Source: Mycteria americana
Taxonomy: Eukaryota; Chordata; Aves; Ciconiiformes; Ciconiidae
Length of the DNA stretch: 64,000 bases
Direction: 5' to 3'
Assembly: GCF_035582795.1 (NCBI RefSeq)
Contig: NC_134370.1
Span: forward strand, 52,253,501-52,317,500
Numbering within the stretch: position 1 is the stretch's first letter; every line of letters begins with the position of its first letter. Under the pieces are notes generated by a model. It was not told the DNA's origin, did no database searches, and worked only from the letters and a program-made list of their open reading frames with translations. This document shows positions 61,014 to 64,000 of this stretch, piece after piece. Both the position numbers and the translations under genes were made by a program.

Positions 61014-64000
61014 ACTCTAATCTACTTAGAAACTGAACTGCCTACATGAGAAGTTGGGTCACAGGAAAGAAAAGAGATCTTAGAACTGAACCAGCCAAGT
61101 GCTGCTCTGTTTGGTTCTCAACACTTCCAGTTGCTGCTAAGGAGCACAGGATCCTTTTTAAAGCCCAGTTCTACTAATTAAATATGACACTTTTATTAAA
61201 TATGTAAAACCACCCAATTGTCAAGTACATACAATGTACAGCAAGGACAGCTGAGCAGTACTGCTTGGCTGCAGGCAGGGATTTGCAAAGTCTGCAAAAA
61301 AAATCCCACAAGGAATGGTGACAGTCTGCATTGCAATACACCAACTCCTGCAGAAGTGTACTGTACTTTTCATCTTCCTTCATTGTACCTACATGAAAGG
61401 ATCATCTGGAGGGGCAGATGTTGGCCTCACACCAATTCTAAATAATGGATGGTACCAGCATTTTTATTCTTCTTTTGTGGAGCCAGTTTACGTGTCATTT
61501 TACTGGCTCCTAGAGCCCAAGGAAATATGATTTGGAGCCAACTCTGGTTCCATGGCTCTGGTTTGCCTAGCTCAGGAAAAAGCCAGGGCTGTTTCAGATA
61601 GGCCATCTGGCTCTCTTGAATAGGCTTATTAGTAATAGTGGAGGTGGGGCTATTAGCTTGGGACAGGAACTCAGAAACAGATGCTTTGTTTATGTGTAAA
61701 ATATGGCTTCAAGCCAAAGCGCTAATCATGATTGCCTCTGAAGTGGTTCTAATCATCTGTATGAGACTGCATCGGCTCTTGTGTTGTTTGTACAAGCTGG
61801 TAGTTTAGAGGTGTTGTGTACAAGATATTTGTAGTCATAATTTCTCCAAACAGGTTAAGGCAAACATTATGAGAATCAGCATATTAATGTGCTGTGTTTC
61901 AAATTAGAATTATAAACACACTTTCCTCATTGGAGGCCTAATCTGCTAGGAAGAAGCCAGATGTTTACTGATGACACCATTATTTAGAAGGACCTATCAA
62001 ACTAAAACAAATTATTGTTGTTTAACTGGAGGAAAGCCTAGTTTTATGTATCAACCCAGTAAAACAGCTCTGGGCTGAGACTGACTGAAGTAGTTTTTGT
62101 TCTTCAGGCAGCAGGCCAAACATGAGTCCCAGCAGATTTGCAGGTTCCCCTTCTGGCTTTAGGAAAGCAAAACGAGGTGTGCCTATGTGAAATAAGTGAA
62201 AATAGGAAATGAATGGTCCTGGCTTATTTTTACCAGAAAAAGATTCTGAGGCTAAGCGACACACTAAATTACTTTTTAAGATTTCAGTTAGCACTAAAAA
62301 AGAGTAAAATAAAAGTAGAAAATTTTGTGGAAAATGGAAAATTTAGACACATTCTGGTTAATTCGCCCTTTTTTTTTTTCCTGTTTCTAATTTGCATGCA
62401 TTTCTGAGAAGGGGAAATTATAACTGTCTAATGTACATGAATGGTTAAAATCAAGGTTTTATTCATAAATTTTTTCATGTGTTTTGAAATGGTGTTTTGT
62501 GATTAAAAAAATGTGACAGTTTCAGGCAGGGTGGCTTTACGCATTCTTTGTTTTTTCCTTTCAAATGTCTGATTCCATACTTGCTTTCCTCACAGAAATT
62601 TGAAATAAAGGCAACTATCTGAATGTCTCATGATCTTCAGTAGATTTTTGCTTCAATTAGTCTCTCAATAGAGTATATTCTCATCTTGTATAGCTTTGCA
62701 TCAGAGCAGCTTTGCTTTTTTCTTTCGTTAGTCTTTCCCATTTTGATAAGCTGAAAAACTGACACTGTATGTCAGTCTTGCCTGTAACACCAGATTCTAA
62801 AAAAATCATGTAAGCACATGCTTATAATACTATGCTTTTATATTATCATGAAGTTTACTTTTTTGCTCAGGCATCTGAGCTTCAGAATATGCTTAAAACT
62901 TAAGCCAAAATGTTTCTATGCCAAATACAGGTCTTCACTCTATAAGAGGAAAAAAGTAAGGTAATACATGGATTGCCTCATGATCCTAGTCCTCTAAACA
63001 TGAGCTGGAATATTTAGGATAGGTGCCACACTTGTATAATTTATATCATACTGTCTGTGGATACATAAATTGATACCTTTGGTGTGGTCTGGTGGACTTG
63101 TAGAACTATCAAATGAAAACTACCTTTGTTGAATCCTGTGTGCATGTCTGTGATTTTAAATTGGCAATCTGCAAAGTGGGGTATTCATAATACTGTGAAA
63201 TACAGACTCAAAATTAGTTTACTCCATTGTTTCCTGAAGCAACTGTATGATAGAGGTACCCAAAATACTACAGTTATTTGCATGTAGGACAGTTATAAAC
63301 AGTGCCTTTGATTTAAAAAAAAAAAGAAGTGGTAATCAGAAAGCTCTGTTTTAGCTATAGATATTAACAGACTGTGAGTTGTAGCTTCTTGGGATGCTAG
63401 GTGGCACATAGGAGAAAATAGAATGCAGTGGAACAAAATCTGGCATCATCTAGCTGTATCTGTTGTTAATTAAACCTTGTAATCTTTTTTTTTTTTGCTT
63501 TTCTCCTTGATTGCAAAAATGTAAAGGTTGGGTAGGTAAAAGCACTCCTATCATCCTTTTGATAGTATTATAGAACTGAGCAGTCTCAGTTCTCTCACTG
63601 AAATCTTCTTAGAGGTTTGGACTTGCAGGAAAGCATGATAGCTCTGAGCAAAGCCTGTAACATTGCTCTTAATGTAGCCCTTTTGTGGCTAGACACTGCA
63701 GCCCATGATACGTGCAAAAATAACTCATGGTTCAAAAAACACCTCTACCCCCCCAGAGTGTAGAAGCTTAATTGGTAGAAAACCCTGCTGGACCTATCAC
63801 TCTCCTATCTGTAATCTTACTGGGCATGGTTCTCAAAGCATAGAGACAAAATGAAAAGTTGTTTAATTTTTCTTCTGTGCGTCAGAACTTCCTGAGTGCA
63901 CATAAGCCCATAAAATAAATAGTCATTCCTTTTTTAATTAGCCAGTTCCTCATTTTTGCAGCTACTTTCTTTGACGAGTGCATCATCGGTTTCCCTTGAT
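61014..64000. other. 3' flanking intergenic DNA, no supported gene
   Basis: AT-rich, with short A/T runs near 63316 and 63485. The stretch at about 61690-61960 has mixed, non-repetitive composition with TAAT-type motifs, as in many conserved non-coding elements, but conservation cannot be judged here. Confidence 0.5.

Overview
This window looks like a piece of a bird chromosome. It is AT-rich and gene-poor, carries several CR1-type LINE copies ending in the ATTCTGTG-type tail, and holds a solo LTR with the ends typical of avian endogenous retroviruses. No bacterial, plasmid or phage architecture is visible. The only protein-coding host gene I can support is annexin A2 (ANXA2), which is complete and on the + strand. 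It has a non-coding first exon in a CpG island near 16.3 kb and twelve coding exons from 21219 to 48472. These join in frame to 339 codons plus a stop, with GT-AG at every junction, and two AATAAA signals lie at 48759-48775.

Layout. 1-15.6 kb is 5' flanking DNA with an old antisense CR1 fragment (about 2985-3290), a TAGTATAC-repeat cluster and a small 23-bp repeat/hairpin cluster near 13.1 kb. 15.6-17.3 kb is the CpG-island promoter (AP-1/NF-E2-type site, GC box, TACAAAA box). 16.3-48.8 kb is ANXA2. Its introns hold a CR1 3' fragment (intron 2), a sense solo LTR with TATA and ATTAAA signals (intron 3), a CA/TG-rich inverted repeat (intron 5), a 58-bp CR1 tail insertion (intron 9) and a 5'-truncated CR1 with a 291-codon open frame (intron 11). 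49.14-49.66 kb is a second, unassigned CpG island just past the ANXA2 poly(A) site, with kappaB-like, E2F-like and GATA-like motifs. 49.7-64 kb is AT-rich intergenic DNA with a 47-bp MIR/L2-like relic and a 1.46-kb CR1 copy (about 59550-61013) that keeps a 459-codon reverse-transcriptase frame.

How it fits together. One housekeeping-type, inducible gene (a calcium- and phospholipid-binding annexin) sits among transposon debris of at least three ages: MIR/L2-like relics, degraded CR1, and recent CR1 plus a solo LTR. I found no sign of a new multi-gene system. The best leads are the downstream CpG island, the avian-type changes in the annexin N-terminus, and the regulatory potential of the sense LTR.
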